From Minisyncoccota bacterium (GTDB lineage: Bacteria; Patescibacteriota; Minisyncoccia; Phycocordibacterales; UBA9973), in contig JAGOOL010000019.1 in the NCBI GenBank assembly GCA_017992485.1, forward strand, positions 1-5,063: 5,063 nt of DNA, written 5' to 3'. The position numbers and the translations under genes are program-made. Positions 4,910 through 5,063 of this stretch are shown piece after piece. The number at the start of each line of letters is the position of its first letter. Positions within the stretch are counted from its first letter, which is position 1. The notes under the pieces are model-generated. The model saw only the letters and a list, made by a program, of their open reading frames with translations. It had not been told where the DNA came from and searched no databases.

Positions 4910-4961
4910 CTACTCTAGCGTAAATAGGCGAAAAATCAAATCAATCATTTTACAAAAGGGG

Positions 4962-4986
4962 TGACAATAGCCCCGTATCGTATTGT
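4962..4986. promoter_or_regulatory. imperfect inverted repeat, possible operator upstream of the right-edge gene
   Basis: ACAATA (4964-4969) and TATTGT (4981-4986) are an exact 6-bp inverted repeat separated by 11 bp. The left copy is in TGACAATA and the right one overlaps the first base of the -35 box at 4986. A bound repressor could block that promoter. GGGG (4958-4961) and CCCC (4971-4974) interleave with it. Six-base repeats arise by chance in A+T-rich DNA, so confidence is low. Confidence 0.2.
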
Positions 4987-5014
4987 TGACAAATTAAACA
5001 TAATATGCTATAAT
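4986..5014 (+). promoter_or_regulatory. consensus sigma-70-type promoter of the right-edge gene
   Basis: TTGACA (4986-4991) and TATAAT (5009-5014) are both exact consensus, separated by exactly 17 bp, and TGC directly before the -10 makes it an extended -10 as well. RNA should start near 5021, giving a leader of about 29 nt rich in A. This is by far the best promoter in the window and predicts high basal transcription of the gene starting at 5050, unless repressed. Confidence 0.92.
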
Positions 5015-5049
5015 ACAGACAGAATAAAAACCTCAAAAAAACGTACCTT

Positions 5050-5063
5050 ATGAATTTCAAATC
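5050..5063 (+). CDS. start of a plus-strand gene cut by the window edge
   Basis: ATG at 5050 opens a frame reading M-N-F-K and the beginning of a TCn serine codon before the window ends. It lies about 29 nt downstream of the RNA start predicted from the consensus promoter at 4986-5014 and is the first ATG after it. The leader has no Shine-Dalgarno sequence: the stretch before the ATG is A-rich, then CGTACCTT. The second codon begins with A, as for every other gene here. The product cannot be identified from four residues. Confidence 0.6.

Noticed and set aside
4420..4923. Plus-strand open frame (167 aa) opposite the 196-aa protein
   Set aside because: Its composition is antisense-like, it has no matching start signal, and the minus-strand frame has a strong terminator at its stop.
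1..5063. CRISPR array, tRNA, rRNA, insertion sequence or toxin-antitoxin pair
   Set aside because: I saw no regularly spaced repeats, no tRNA-like folds, no rRNA, no transposase motifs and no two-gene toxin-antitoxin arrangement.

Overview
The window looks like chromosomal DNA from a Candidate Phyla Radiation (Patescibacteria) bacterium, probably on the Parcubacteria side. This is inferred from protein style: a short membrane-anchored protein beginning MKTYNKGFAPITVILIVV, a matrixin-like protease with a long coiled-coil insert, very compact spacing and many small envelope proteins. The code appears standard: TGA is used as a stop at 1622-1624. I see no RNA genes, CRISPR array, insertion sequence or phage gene.

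Layout. Positions 1-97 hold no complete gene, only a possible promoter for a minus-strand gene to the left. From 98 to 3392 five minus-strand genes follow one another, most or all exported or membrane-bound. In transcription order they are a 62-aa two-helix membrane protein (3392-3204), a lipoprotein zinc peptidase with HELGH (3123-2371), a secreted von Willebrand A protein with a DxSxS metal site (2296-1622), a pilin-like anchored protein with four cysteines (1533-1030) and a matrixin-like protease with HELGHALGIEH (1015-98). A short plus-strand gene (3483-3716) encodes a lone OmdA/YdeI-type domain. It converges on a minus-strand DoxX-family membrane protein (4197-3757). A 196-aa protein I do not recognise (4884-4294) follows. 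A plus-strand gene with a consensus promoter starts at 5050 and runs off the right edge.

Expression logic. Most genes are their own transcription units, with a hairpin terminator after the stop and a new promoter close behind it. Only the pilin-like protein and the matrixin, 14 bp apart, look co-transcribed. No start codon has a Shine-Dalgarno sequence at a useful distance. Three starts (1533, 4197, 3483) have a -10 hexamer exactly 6 nt upstream, which predicts leaderless mRNAs. Every second codon begins with A. Two terminators share bases with the stop codon of their gene.

How the genes may work together. The exported set (two unrelated zinc peptidases, a VWA adhesion-type protein and a pilin-like anchored protein) suits cell-surface processing or attachment in an episymbiont. 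That is inference from neighbourhood and domain type. No single complete system of known function is present.
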